Positions 1 through 7,588 of a stretch of DNA of 49,843 nt are shown here, piece after piece. Under the pieces are notes generated by a model. That model was not told the DNA's origin. It made no database searches and was given only the letters and a program-made list of their open reading frames with translations. The position numbers were made by a program, and so were the translations under genes. Where the stretch lies: positions 1-49,843 of IMG/VR virus record IMGVR_UViG_3300005663_000065; one strand, 5' to 3'. The DNA comes from a virus. The number at the start of each line of letters is the position of its first letter. The stretch's first letter is position 1.

Positions 1-431
1 TTATTCGCACCGGCCATTGTCTCACCACTGAGACCCGCCGACAATCGCCCCAGCCTGACCATCCCGACCGTCTCATCGTCCGTGAGCAATTGTACACACG
101 GCAGCAAGTCCAGAGGCTCATTCAAAATCCAGTCGTCTTCGATATGCATCCAGAGATTAGCCCGTTCCAACACCGCCGCAATGCCAAGGTTCATGTTGTT
201 GCCAACACCCCCACGCTTTGAATCGCTGACAGTGATGGAATACGTATTACCAATGGCCTCCCGCAATGCACTGACATACTCAGGCCCGCTGCCGTCGTCA
301 GCGATGTGGAATCCGATATTTGGATAGATAAGATTGGCCTTGACTGAGTTAATTGTCTCTATGGCTAACCTGAGCCGCCTGTACGTGATTATCAAAATGA
401 TGACTGGGGGATACAGAGTTTCATCGACCAT
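1..431 (-). CDS. Family 2 glycosyltransferase, N-terminal part (gene wraps across the window ends)
   Basis: The first 143 codons start at an ATG at 431 and encode a GT-A type sugar transferase. An N-terminal PPVIILIITYRR strand is followed by an 'ADDGSG' loop and 'IEDDW', the expected nucleotide-sugar/metal-binding DxD position. The frame is open to base 1. Joined to base 49843 it continues without a stop into the reading frame at 49843-49528, giving one 248-residue protein. The start lies 1 base from the stop of the upstream kinase-methyltransferase gene, so the two are translationally linked. The acceptor and sugar are unknown. The glycosyltransferase assignment is secure from the fold motifs; the circular join is an inference from frame continuity and a sensible fused protein. 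Confidence 0.85.
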   Translation of the reverse strand, partial: MVDETLYPPVIILIITYRRLRLAIETINSVKANLIYPNIGFHIADDGSGPEYVSALREAIGNTYSITVSDSKRGGVGNNMNLGIAAVLERANLWMHIEDDWILNEPLDLLPCVQLLTDDETVGMVRLGRLSAGLSGETMAGAN

Positions 432-432
432 A

Positions 433-1527
433 TTATTTCCTGACTTCCCATACCGTTCTTGAAGCTGGACGCCCAGTGACCGGGAATGTGCCGATTGGGT
501 TAACAGTGGTCGCGCCTAATGAATCCAATAGGCTTGCAACATCATTGTCAGTTTTCAATTGTTCAGGCCCCGGCCCATCGCCGTACAATTGGGTTTCAAA
601 GAACAGGACTTCAGAATCACGTATCCATCTGGTGAGTGTAGAGCAAGCGAGTTCCCATCCAAAATCTCGAACAACATAAGGCCATGTTGAGAACATCATG
701 ACCACATCAAAAGGATATGGCCCATCAGGATTAATGCGAGGCTCTACAAGATTGTATTGGTGTAAATAAATCGATCCGAATGGAAATTTCGACCAGAGCT
801 TCCGACCTATTTCAATAGAGTTTTCATCAGATCGAAAGCCACCTTGATCAAAGCCATGAGCGTTCATCCCTTCAGCCGCTGCCAGTGCCACAAAGTCACC
901 CTGGAAGCAACCCAGATCAAGAAACGACTTCCCTTTCAACGGGAGTGTTAAATTCAACGATGCGCCCAGAGCGCCCAATACAGCGAGCCATCGCCGTGCC
1001 ACTCTGGGAGTATCGAGCTGTCCATCTGGGCCATAAGTACCGGCTATGTGGCGCATGAGTAGGGCTGAATCGCTCCACGGCGACTTCTGAGGCGCTGTCT
1101 CAGTGAGTAAGTGCCCCTCTTGCCAGTCGATTGCATAGGGGTTGTTCCCGCGTGTGATGATGTTCGAGCCTTTTAGGTCACCATGACGAAGCCCACGTGC
1201 GCGAATCTCTGCCAGCATGAAGACACAGTTTCGCCGCCACGCCTCCATGTCGACTGGCGTCTCTGTGTCGCCCATGTCCTCTTGTTCAATGCCGTCAGTA
1301 CCTTCCAGCAATAGCCGTGGCGTGTACCCACTATCTGCCATTGCCCGAAGGCACTGGCCTTCATTCATCAGAGCTTCGACGTTATGCCCATGCACATCAA
1401 GCCCAGCCCATTCGCCGGTCACACCAACCTCATGTTTGGCTTGCTTGATAATGATGGAGTCACCTGATCCCCCCACACTGCGAATCACGTCCATTCCGAC
1501 ATGGCCGCCTATTCTTGTTTCATTCAT
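433..1527 (-). CDS. Kinase-methyltransferase fusion protein
   Basis: This 364-residue protein has two domains. Residues about 20-165 look like a small-molecule or RIO/lipopolysaccharide-type kinase: Lys28 in IIIKQ, catalytic loop HGDLKGSN (115-122) with Asp117 and Asn122, and metal-binding Asp134 in AIDWQ. Residues about 195-364 are a class I SAM methyltransferase with motif I FLDLGCFQGD (202-211) and the acidic strand end GFDQ. Kinase plus methyltransferase in one chain recalls WbdD-type O-antigen chain terminators, which methylate and phosphorylate the glycan end, but here the domain order is reversed. The gene overlaps the DNA glycosylase gene upstream by 4 bases and lies among sugar genes. 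Domain calls are confident; the glycan-capping role is inference. Confidence 0.8.
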   Translation of the reverse strand: MNETRIGGHVGMDVIRSVGGSGDSIIIKQAKHEVGVTGEWAGLDVHGHNVEALMNEGQCLRAMADSGYTPRLLLEGTDGIEQEDMGDTETPVDMEAWRRNCVFMLAEIRARGLRHGDLKGSNIITRGNNPYAIDWQEGHLLTETAPQKSPWSDSALLMRHIAGTYGPDGQLDTPRVARRWLAVLGALGASLNLTLPLKGKSFLDLGCFQGDFVALAAAEGMNAHGFDQGGFRSDENSIEIGRKLWSKFPFGSIYLHQYNLVEPRINPDGPYPFDVVMMFSTWPYVVRDFGWELACSTLTRWIRDSEVLFFETQLYGDGPGPEQLKTDNDVASLLDSLGATTVNPIGTFPVTGRPASRTVWEVRK

Positions 1528-2066
1528 TGATTACCTCTTGCGTACCGCTCCCAGATTTCGTAATCCAATTCTCGCGGCGTTTTGCCACGCTGTTTGGCTT
1601 CGCGCAAAAATGCTTGCTCTAATTCTTCGTATCGAGCGCCCGCCTGTGGCGTTGACTTTGGGGCATCGTATCCAAGTGACCTGAGCCACTTCAAAACATG
1701 CGTGTCCAATGCGGCGCACATTGCATCTGGTCGAGTCCACAGGATAAAGAAACGGGCGGTCTTTGGCCCTATGCCATGAACGGCTTCAAGCTCTTGTATC
1801 GTGCAAGTCCGTGGGTCCAGCTTGATAAGGTCGGGGAAACATTTCATCAATCGACCATATGAGCCGGTGCGTTCACTACGAAGCCAATCATCAAGATCAT
1901 CGCATTGAATGTGAGCATTGACGATATCAAATGGCATCTCATCAATCCTATTGCCCACAAGGGCAAGAACTTTCATCTCTGCAAAGTTCGCACTCTTCCC
2001 GGCGACCAGCACTGCATAGATAAGACGAGCTTGAAGCTCCCATAAAGACAATTCATTGGTAGTCAT
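1524..2066 (-). CDS. HhH-GPD family DNA glycosylase
   Basis: This 180-residue protein has the helix-hairpin-helix plus Gly/Pro-Asp signature of base-excision glycosylases such as endonuclease III and MutY. The hairpin is LEAVHGIGPKTAR (93-105) with Lys102 at the position used by bifunctional enzymes, and the catalytic aspartate is Asp121 in ALDTHV. There is no C-terminal four-cysteine iron-sulfur loop, so it belongs to the cluster-less subgroup. It would excise damaged or modified bases from DNA. Its stop overlaps the next gene by 4 bases and its start touches the upstream gene. It is an odd DNA enzyme inside a sugar-gene cluster. The base specificity cannot be read from sequence. Confidence 0.8.
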   Translation of the reverse strand: MTTNELSLWELQARLIYAVLVAGKSANFAEMKVLALVGNRIDEMPFDIVNAHIQCDDLDDWLRSERTGSYGRLMKCFPDLIKLDPRTCTIQELEAVHGIGPKTARFFILWTRPDAMCAALDTHVLKWLRSLGYDAPKSTPQAGARYEELEQAFLREAKQRGKTPRELDYEIWERYARGNQ

Positions 2067-2656
2067 CAGCGATTGAGGCTATCCGTGAAGGCTTTGGAGA
2101 ATCGGGCGTTGAACACCCCTGACCAGCCGCGTCTATACTTTGGCCGTTTGCCCAAGACCTCATCGCACGCCTGCTTAACACCTGGATACGATTCTGGCGC
2201 TGTGGTGCCATCGTAGTCATGAACGAAGATCAGTCCTTTCTTTTTCATGTTCGGCATCCAGGCTATAAGATCATTCTTAACCCCTGGATAACTGTGATCA
2301 GCATCGACAATGAGCAAATCAACATTGACTGCACGGTAGTTCTCGCCAGCTCGCTTTGACGGTGTATGAAGTTGAGCATGTTCAAGAATGGTAGGATCGC
2401 CCGTTGAATTGGCGAGCGCCTTAGCTTCCCAGTTGAGGTTTTCTTGATCATGATCTACCGTGAGCATGAAGCATTGCGGGCGTACTGCATAGACAGCGAG
2501 GCTCATGGTGCCTGATCCAGCGCCCAACATCACGACAGTGGGAACATCTGGCAGCGTGTCCATGACGGTCGCGAGCAACGCTATATCATCGGCGCAGGCC
2601 ATTTGGCGAGAGGCCGCGAGCTTATAGGCTTCGGCCAACATTGTTTCAGTGGTCAT
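2066..2656 (-). CDS. Class I SAM-dependent methyltransferase (Methyltransf_24-like)
   Basis: The 196-residue protein has a Rossmann-like SAM fold: VVMLGAGSGT (motif I), TVDHDQEN (acidic end of strand 2), and VDLLIVDADHSYPGVKNDL followed by GLIFVHDY. The last two are typical of the Methyltransf_24 / cephalosporin-hydroxylase-like group often found in polysaccharide clusters. It probably methylates a small molecule or sugar hydroxyl. It is coupled to neighbours by 1- and 4-base overlaps. The substrate is not deducible. Confidence 0.75.
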   Translation of the reverse strand: MTTETMLAEAYKLAASRQMACADDIALLATVMDTLPDVPTVVMLGAGSGTMSLAVYAVRPQCFMLTVDHDQENLNWEAKALANSTGDPTILEHAQLHTPSKRAGENYRAVNVDLLIVDADHSYPGVKNDLIAWMPNMKKKGLIFVHDYDGTTAPESYPGVKQACDEVLGKRPKYRRGWSGVFNARFSKAFTDSLNR

Positions 2657-3069
2657 TGCTTTCCATACCTTTCATGGAATGCTAAATCTAATTCATCCAC
2701 CGGAACGCCACATAATAAACCACGTAAGCCATGATATATAGGCGAATTCTTTTCAGCCATCTCCATTTCTTTTACTGTCTGATAGTATTGACGCCGAAAC
2801 AACCAATACTCATTATCGACCTTCATTAAGTCAAGGCTATAGACCTGAGCAACATAATTTATTCTAGCTGCAAATTCTCCTTCTTGATCTGTTGGTCTAA
2901 ACATGGCTGCTGGACAAGCACCTAGCCATATTTTCTCAGCAGAGGCACAAAGATGACCCCAAGAAAATATGGCTAGGTTATTACTTGATTGTCTTGTGGC
3001 TTCCTCAAAAACCTGTTGGAATAGTGGCCCACAAGTTGTATCTCGTATATTGTCTTTTTTAGTGGTCAT
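2653..3069 (-). CDS. Hypothetical protein
   Basis: A 138-residue protein of unknown family. It has no membrane segment or recognisable catalytic motif. The first residues (MTTKKDN) resemble those of several neighbours, and three scattered cysteines do not form a metal site. It sits in the leftward operon with a 4-base overlap to the methyltransferase gene downstream and an 11-base overlap with the gene upstream. The DNA is visibly more AT-rich than its neighbours, which may mark a more recent arrival. Confidence 0.6.
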   Translation of the reverse strand: MTTKKDNIRDTTCGPLFQQVFEEATRQSSNNLAIFSWGHLCASAEKIWLGACPAAMFRPTDQEGEFAARINYVAQVYSLDLMKVDNEYWLFRRQYYQTVKEMEMAEKNSPIYHGLRGLLCGVPVDELDLAFHERYGKQ

Positions 3070-3328
3070 GATTGTCCTTCCCTAGTTGCTTCAAAAGGAT
3101 TCCCTCTTTGTCTGTTTGTGGCTGTATGGCCCGGTCAAACCAGTTTTTAACAACCCAGTATTTTATAGACTCTGGCTCGCCTTCGTATGAATTAGGAGCC
3201 TCACCGCTTGTCAAACCAAGATGAATGCCATCGGCCCACGTGCGCCACGCGGCACATGAAGCGATCAGCGCCTCATACTCAGCAACAGGTATTTCCATCA
3301 TGGGTTGGTCATTCGGGTTGGTAGTCAT
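3059..3328 (-). CDS. Hypothetical protein
   Basis: An 89-residue acidic protein starting MTTNPND. The ATG at 3328 is chosen because AGAGGG lies just upstream; an upstream in-frame ATG (3403) would lie deep inside the preceding gene. No family is recognised. The gene overlaps its upstream neighbour by 20 bases and is part of the same leftward unit. Confidence 0.6.
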   Translation of the reverse strand: MTTNPNDQPMMEIPVAEYEALIASCAAWRTWADGIHLGLTSGEAPNSYEGEPESIKYWVVKNWFDRAIQPQTDKEGILLKQLGKDNHDH

Positions 3329-3917
3329 TGCTTCCCTCTTCGTCCATAGCTTCGATTCCTGCAAGGACGGCTCGTAGCAGGGCTTCGTAAGGGTCACAAG
3401 CATTTGACCCTGCTATTCCTTTACGGGTTGTTGCCTCAGATATTTGACATACAATCATCACGTCATCGACAGGACTAAATGTAACAGCCCACACCTTGCT
3501 GGATGTCCAAACCACCACCTTCATACCATCCAGCGCTGGAATCCAGTTGCGGCCTGTGCAGACACACCCTCTTCGTTCTTTGTGTGGCATAGCACCTGAC
3601 CCGAAAGTATTAAATGGCCTCTCTGCTGATGCACAGAATGGGCAGATGCCTTGCAATTTATAGAAAGGCGCACTTTTGCACGGACAATCCCGCCTGCTCC
3701 CCGCCACCAGAGGCACGATGCCTGAGCCGAGGCATGTCAAGCAATCTGTAGAATGCAACCCTAGAAGCTGTACTGGAATTGCGCCTTCTGGCATGTAATT
3801 ATTTTCAGGAAGACACGACTCGCAATAACTATCAGGGCCGCACGGACACGGCTTCTCTTTCGAGGCTAGCTCCAATTCCAACTTCTCGATTACAGCTTGT
3901 TGTTCTTTAGTGACCAC
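3309..3917 (-). CDS. Cysteine-rich hypothetical protein (probable zinc-binding)
   Basis: About 202 residues with many paired cysteines in the first half (CPCG, CESC, CLTC, CPC, CPFC, CVC), like zinc-knuckle or DnaJ-type cysteine repeats; the second half lacks them. I place the start at a GTG (3917) because GGAGGG lies just upstream; a TTG at 3929 is an in-frame alternative. It overlaps the upstream gene by 11 bases. No function can be assigned. Confidence 0.55.
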   Translation of the reverse strand: MVTKEQQAVIEKLELELASKEKPCPCGPDSYCESCLPENNYMPEGAIPVQLLGLHSTDCLTCLGSGIVPLVAGSRRDCPCKSAPFYKLQGICPFCASAERPFNTFGSGAMPHKERRGCVCTGRNWIPALDGMKVVVWTSSKVWAVTFSPVDDVMIVCQISEATTRKGIAGSNACDPYEALLRAVLAGIEAMDEEGSNDYQPE

Positions 3918-4359
3918 GATTCCCTCCAATGTCCATGCGATCTTGCGTGGGCCTCAATGCTTCACTTCGCCGTATGTCCTTTTCTTCGGGCAATGGCTCG
4001 ATGTTCCCCGCCTGGTATATGTCCCAATACTCTGGATGTTTTTTCACTCCCATAGGGAGAGCGCCATCTGTGGCCGGATGGCGCGTCCAGTAATCATGCC
4101 AAACGGCCATGCGATATCGAGCGAGCATGTTAATCTCGGATGTGAATAGCTTGTACCACTTGCCGCCCGACTCATAAGATTCAACGGCCAGCATTGGAAC
4201 ATCACGCCGATCCGTCACCACCGCTTGGTCAGGATCGCAGAGCACCTGCTGATACGCATCGGTCAGGATGACCAGGATTGTCCGTTCCCCTTCGCGTTTG
4301 ATATCGAGAACCAGCCCAGCGATGAGGCCCGATAGCTCAACCCTGTCATAGACGTTCAT
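3907..4359 (-). CDS. Hypothetical protein
   Basis: A 150-residue protein of unknown family. Two in-frame ATGs lie upstream, but the start at 4359 (MNVYDRVEL) forms an ATGA overlap with the glycosyltransferase stop, the usual coupling in this genome. The central part (DRRDVPMLAVESYESGGKWY) looks like a small beta-rich fold. It lies between glycosyltransferase and zinc-rich genes in the sugar island. Confidence 0.6.
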   Translation of the reverse strand: MNVYDRVELSGLIAGLVLDIKREGERTILVILTDAYQQVLCDPDQAVVTDRRDVPMLAVESYESGGKWYKLFTSEINMLARYRMAVWHDYWTRHPATDGALPMGVKKHPEYWDIYQAGNIEPLPEEKDIRRSEALRPTQDRMDIGGNRGH

Positions 4360-5063
4360 GCCGTCTCTTTCAGCTTGGGCCATGTGGGTTGCTTCCAATT
4401 CGCCGTCAACTTATTACGAAGAGTCATCATCTCCGAATGGTATTGATTGCCACGGCTGAGGGTGTCGGACTGGTCATGCCGCCGGTATAGGTAAGGTGGT
4501 TCCTTCGACTCCACGCGCCGAAGATTCCCGGCCTTCCCTTTCGCGCCCAACATAATCGATACCAACATGGTGTCAGGCGCTCCTAGAGCTGATTCGACTG
4601 GAAAGCCACCATTCAAGCACCAGAGTTTCTTCGTGACCATTGCGGCATGGCACGCAAGGCTCTGAGTCTCGCCAGTGTCACTGTATTGAATATCCACATA
4701 GTAATATCCGACAGGATCATTGAATCGATTGAAGGCGTCAGAACAATCTTGCAAGCACCAGGGCCTGAGAATATCGTCACTGCCGAGCATGAATACCAAC
4801 TCGTTCTGGGCCAACGCTACGCCGAAGTTGAAGGCATGAGCCACGCCAGAAAGCCAAGGCGTTTCGTAGTAATTGACACTGATGCCCTTCGGAGTCAAAG
4901 TCCATTCGATGGCCGTTCGTTCTTCAGGGGTCAAGTGAGCCTGGTCATCAACGATCATGACTTCAGACGGCTTGAATGTCTGGGCTGCAATGCTGTCAAG
5001 GCAGTCAAAGAGATAATCTCTATAGACCGGATTCGGGCCGATCGGCACCACGACACTGATCAT
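4356..5063 (-). CDS. Family 2 glycosyltransferase
   Basis: A 235-residue GT-A glycosyltransferase. The N-terminus (ISVVVPIG) enters the nucleotide-binding strand, MIVDDQ (36-41) is the first acidic site and LGSDD (93-97) is the DxD-like metal site. GG at 'NGGFPVESALGAPDT' matches the acceptor-loop region of GT2 enzymes. It would transfer one sugar from a nucleotide donor in the cytoplasm. No transmembrane segments are seen, so the acceptor is probably soluble: a phage protein, DNA or a lipid-linked glycan at the membrane face. It is one of at least three separate glycosyltransferase genes in this genome. Confidence 0.85.
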   Translation of the reverse strand: MISVVVPIGPNPVYRDYLFDCLDSIAAQTFKPSEVMIVDDQAHLTPEERTAIEWTLTPKGISVNYYETPWLSGVAHAFNFGVALAQNELVFMLGSDDILRPWCLQDCSDAFNRFNDPVGYYYVDIQYSDTGETQSLACHAAMVTKKLWCLNGGFPVESALGAPDTMLVSIMLGAKGKAGNLRRVESKEPPYLYRRHDQSDTLSRGNQYHSEMMTLRNKLTANWKQPTWPKLKETA

Positions 5064-5065
5064 GA

Positions 5066-5314
5066 TTATTCGACCTTTTCGTAAGTAGCGTCGAAGATGT
5101 CAGGCTTGCAAGGGTATTTCTCACCCTTGATGCCTGTGATTATCCAATCCATAAGAGACACATGCAATGGCCCCTCAAGAGTATGAATGTGTGGTGAATC
5201 AGGGCACGAGTTTGCACAGCCGACACTACCCCTAGGTATCACGCCATCCACATTGTCGTCGGGATGAACGTACTGTTCTGCCTCTACGACAATAGGTTTC
5301 TTTCTGTATTTCAT
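5066..5314 (-). CDS. Conserved small phage protein (MKYRKKPIVVEA family)
   Basis: An 82-residue protein that opens MKYRKKPIVVEAEQ and closes with a segment IHTLEGPLHVSLMDW, then ITGIKGEKYPCKPDIF. This is a widespread phage/prophage protein (PGDYG-like) of unknown function; the family recognition is from memory of its signature. The start at 5314 has AAGGAG five bases upstream. It sits between a glycosyltransferase and the RmlD-like gene without obvious relation to either. Confidence 0.75.
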   Translation of the reverse strand: MKYRKKPIVVEAEQYVHPDDNVDGVIPRGSVGCANSCPDSPHIHTLEGPLHVSLMDWIITGIKGEKYPCKPDIFDATYEKVE

Positions 5315-5325
5315 GATTCTCCTTG

Positions 5326-6180
5326 TCATATTCCAATCCCTGGTGCCCCTTCAGGATCGCCGCCACTTGCCAACATTTGATTAGCCTTTTCAACTTCATA
5401 GTCGGTTTTCAACTCTTCGATCACGTCGATCCATCCAAAGTTCCATATAGTCCAATCATAGCGTTCAGACTTCAATATCATGTTCTTATCTAAGATGTTG
5501 GGGTAGATGGCAGCACTTACAGTTATGTCAGGCCGAATTGCTTTGGCTATCATTTCCAACAATTCATACTTGGATATGACCGGCCCTTCGATATGGAGTA
5601 TTCCAGTTATCGGATCGTCCAAGAGACGCACCAGTTGGCGCGCGACTGTGTCGACATACAGGCCATTCCAGAGCCACCGGCGAAAGCCCGGAACCGTCGC
5701 GCCTTGCGGCTGATCCAGCAACCATCTGAGCAACCCACGTTGCCCGAATCCGATGAATGAAGTCCTGACCGTGAGATGAGGCGCATAATCTATTTCGCCC
5801 ATCAACTTCGAGTAACCATAGTGATCACTAGGTGTTGGCTCATCTGATTCGACATATGGCCCTTTGGTGCCGTCAAACACGCAATCTGTTGAGACTTGAA
5901 TCAACCTTCTAGCAACGGCAGCTATCCTGTATGGAGCCAAGGCGTTTACTTCACCCATCCTCTTGGCACTGACATCATCACGCCCGCGCACGATGCCTGC
6001 GCAATTGATGACATTGGCCCCAGTCAAATTCATAATATCAGTAGTATCGCTGATATCCATCGCATATGATGGATATGGTAGCACCCTATAATAATCACTG
6101 GCATCGAGCGCCTTGACCACAGCCCGGCCCAGCATCCCTCTTGCCCCAGTCACGACAACATCAGTGTCTTGGTAAATCAT
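5326..6180 (-). CDS. RmlD-like NAD(P)-dependent sugar-nucleotide reductase
   Basis: A 284-residue extended short-chain dehydrogenase. The dinucleotide loop is TGARGMLG (11-18), STDCVFDG (97-104) holds the catalytic serine/threonine region, and Y121-x3-K125 (YGYSK) is the catalytic pair. The pattern is that of dTDP-4-dehydrorhamnose reductase (RmlD), which reduces a 4-keto sugar nucleotide. Rhamnose partners RmlA/B/C are absent. With the adjacent 4,6-dehydratase (4-base overlap), a reductase acting like CapF/WbjC in a UDP-deoxy-amino-sugar route is an equally good reading, although the C-terminal cupin domain of CapF is missing. Family confident, substrate uncertain. Confidence 0.85.
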   Translation of the reverse strand: MIYQDTDVVVTGARGMLGRAVVKALDASDYYRVLPYPSYAMDISDTTDIMNLTGANVINCAGIVRGRDDVSAKRMGEVNALAPYRIAAVARRLIQVSTDCVFDGTKGPYVESDEPTPSDHYGYSKLMGEIDYAPHLTVRTSFIGFGQRGLLRWLLDQPQGATVPGFRRWLWNGLYVDTVARQLVRLLDDPITGILHIEGPVISKYELLEMIAKAIRPDITVSAAIYPNILDKNMILKSERYDWTIWNFGWIDVIEELKTDYEVEKANQMLASGGDPEGAPGIGI

Positions 6181-7172
6181 TCGTTTGCCTCTTCGATCAT
6201 TCCCTTCAACTCTTCGCTTTCAATCCAGTGGTCGGGCGTGTTGCTTGTATAGATATGAGCATCATCCCATGTTGTCGTTGGTGTGCGGCCTGGTGGATAC
6301 AGCAACATTGTTTTGTCGATGCGTTCGGTCTGCCGGGCTTCGGTTGGCGAAAGCAAGTCCTCATGCACTTTCTCACCGCCCCGACCACCTACGATCGTTA
6401 CAGTGAAATCTTTACTGCCTTCAAGGTCGGCCCTGGTCATGCCTGTTTCGAGTTCGGCGGCTGCATACGCCACCGTGAGCAAGTCAGTGGCTGCCAATCG
6501 GTTAATCATGATCGTGGCCCTATACTCTGCCGGGAATGACATCACGTTCGCGATCATGAGCACCGCGTCCGTGGCAGTTAGCCAAAACCTGGTCATGAGT
6601 GGATTCGTGACAATGAGATTACCTTGCCGGGCTTGCTCTCGGAAGATAGGGATCACTGATCCGGTGGAAGCGATGACATTGCCATACCGGACCAGATTGA
6701 AATACGTGTCTGACCAGCCATCAGCCTCTTGGAAAAGCCGTTCCATGATCCGCTTTGTCTGGCCATAGACGTTTTCAGGACTGCACGCTTTATCAGTGGA
6801 AATGCCAATGACCCGGCTCACATGGTTCTTAATGGCACTGATCGCGACGTTACGACTGCCATCAATGTTGGTTGCAATAGCTTCGCTGGGGAAATCTTCA
6901 CATTGAGGAACGTACTTCAGGGCAGCGGCATGGATAACTACCTGGTGGCCCGCCATCGCGAGTTCAACGCGATCTGAATCACGCACGTCGCCCAAGATGT
7001 ATGTGTGCTGTGGGAATTCGTGCCGCGCTACGGCGTGCTTGCCTTCGTCGCGACTGAAAACAGTGAACCTGACGTTTGGATGATTGGCCGCGAACCATCG
7101 CATTAAATGCTTGCCAAGGAACCCGGCCCCGCCAGTCATGAAGATTGACTGAATATCCCGTGTCTCATTCAT
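6177..7172 (-). CDS. UDP-GlcNAc 4,6-dehydratase-like enzyme (CapE/PseB/FlaA1 family)
   Basis: A 331-residue extended SDR enzyme. It has TGGAGFLG (13-20) for NAD(P), HAAALKYVP (81-89), the family motif STDKACSPENVYGQTK (125-140) with Asp127, Lys128, Tyr136 and Lys140, and VRYGNVIASTGS after it. These are hallmarks of UDP-N-acetylglucosamine 4,6-dehydratases, which make a 4-keto-6-deoxy intermediate (with or without C5 epimerisation) for capsule, O-antigen or flagellin sugars. The length matches the soluble family members. It is translationally coupled to the RmlD-like reductase, which could take its product. This is metabolic capacity to build a new nucleotide sugar, unusual for a phage of this size. 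Confidence 0.88.
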   Translation of the reverse strand: MNETRDIQSIFMTGGAGFLGKHLMRWFAANHPNVRFTVFSRDEGKHAVARHEFPQHTYILGDVRDSDRVELAMAGHQVVIHAAALKYVPQCEDFPSEAIATNIDGSRNVAISAIKNHVSRVIGISTDKACSPENVYGQTKRIMERLFQEADGWSDTYFNLVRYGNVIASTGSVIPIFREQARQGNLIVTNPLMTRFWLTATDAVLMIANVMSFPAEYRATIMINRLAATDLLTVAYAAAELETGMTRADLEGSKDFTVTIVGGRGGEKVHEDLLSPTEARQTERIDKTMLLYPPGRTPTTTWDDAHIYTSNTPDHWIESEELKGMIEEANE

Positions 7173-7426
7173 AGCGATCTTCGCCTGAATCTAATCGCTA
7201 TGTCGATTGGAGACTGATTATTATGACGAGCGTCATAAAGGATATTAGGAATTATGCTAAATGCATAGTCAAAAGGAACAGGTTTTACGTGCTGATCCAG
7301 AGTAGTGAGGGCGCGGAAGGTTTCTTCAACTTCCGTCTCTGAAAAATAAAACATGACCGACCAGTTGTACAACTGTGTGCGTAGGTCAAGCTGTGTGCGT
7401 AGCTTTGTCTCAAATGATGATGTCAT
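7169..7426 (-). CDS. Hypothetical protein, first gene of the leftward glycan/tail unit
   Basis: An 85-residue basic protein with no recognised domain. A very strong ribosome binding site (GGGAGGT) precedes the ATG at 7426, and its stop overlaps the dehydratase start by 4 bases. No leftward gene lies between it and the capsid-operon terminator, so its promoter should be in 7427-7590. I see no clear sigma70 pair there. Confidence 0.6.
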   Translation of the reverse strand: MTSSFETKLRTQLDLRTQLYNWSVMFYFSETEVEETFRALTTLDQHVKPVPFDYAFSIIPNILYDARHNNQSPIDIAIRFRRRSL

Positions 7427-7472
7427 ATCGTTACCTCCCTTCGTAACTCCCTTTGTTGTGGTGGTCGGGCAG

Positions 7473-7489
7473 GCGGTAGGGAATACCGC
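7473..7489. other. Small inverted repeat in the divergent intergenic region
   Basis: GCGGTA and TACCGC flank a 5-base loop; on the plus strand it is followed by TTTT, resembling a weak terminator although no plus-strand gene ends here. In the leftward transcript it would be a short leader hairpin upstream of the gene starting at 7426. Confidence 0.3.
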
Positions 7490-7559
7490 TTTTCGCGTTG
7501 CAGGCGCTAGCCCAACTTCAAAAGGTTATCTCAAATATCTTGACCTTGCAACCACAACC

Positions 7560-7572
7560 TTATCACAGATAA
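7560..7572. promoter_or_regulatory. TTATC-ACA-GATAA palindrome, possible operator
   Basis: A perfect 5-bp inverted repeat with a 3-bp spacer, just upstream of the plus-strand control element. The same half-sites (GATAA/TTATC) recur at 30214-30230 and 31797-31811 near other plus-strand genes. Its right half (GATAAT) could also act as a -10 with TTGCAA 16 bp upstream. The protein that binds is unknown. Confidence 0.4.
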
Positions 7573-7588
7573 TGATTGATGGCAAACC

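Noticed and set aside
1217-1684. A 155-codon plus-strand ORF opposite the kinase-methyltransferase gene
   Set aside because: Antisense to a gene with intact catalytic motifs; Ser/Pro/Arg-rich shadow translation.
5326-7172. A complete rhamnose (rmlABCD) pathway
   Set aside because: Only an RmlD-like reductase is present. The partner enzyme is a UDP-GlcNAc-type 4,6-dehydratase, and no nucleotidylyltransferase or RmlC epimerase was seen.
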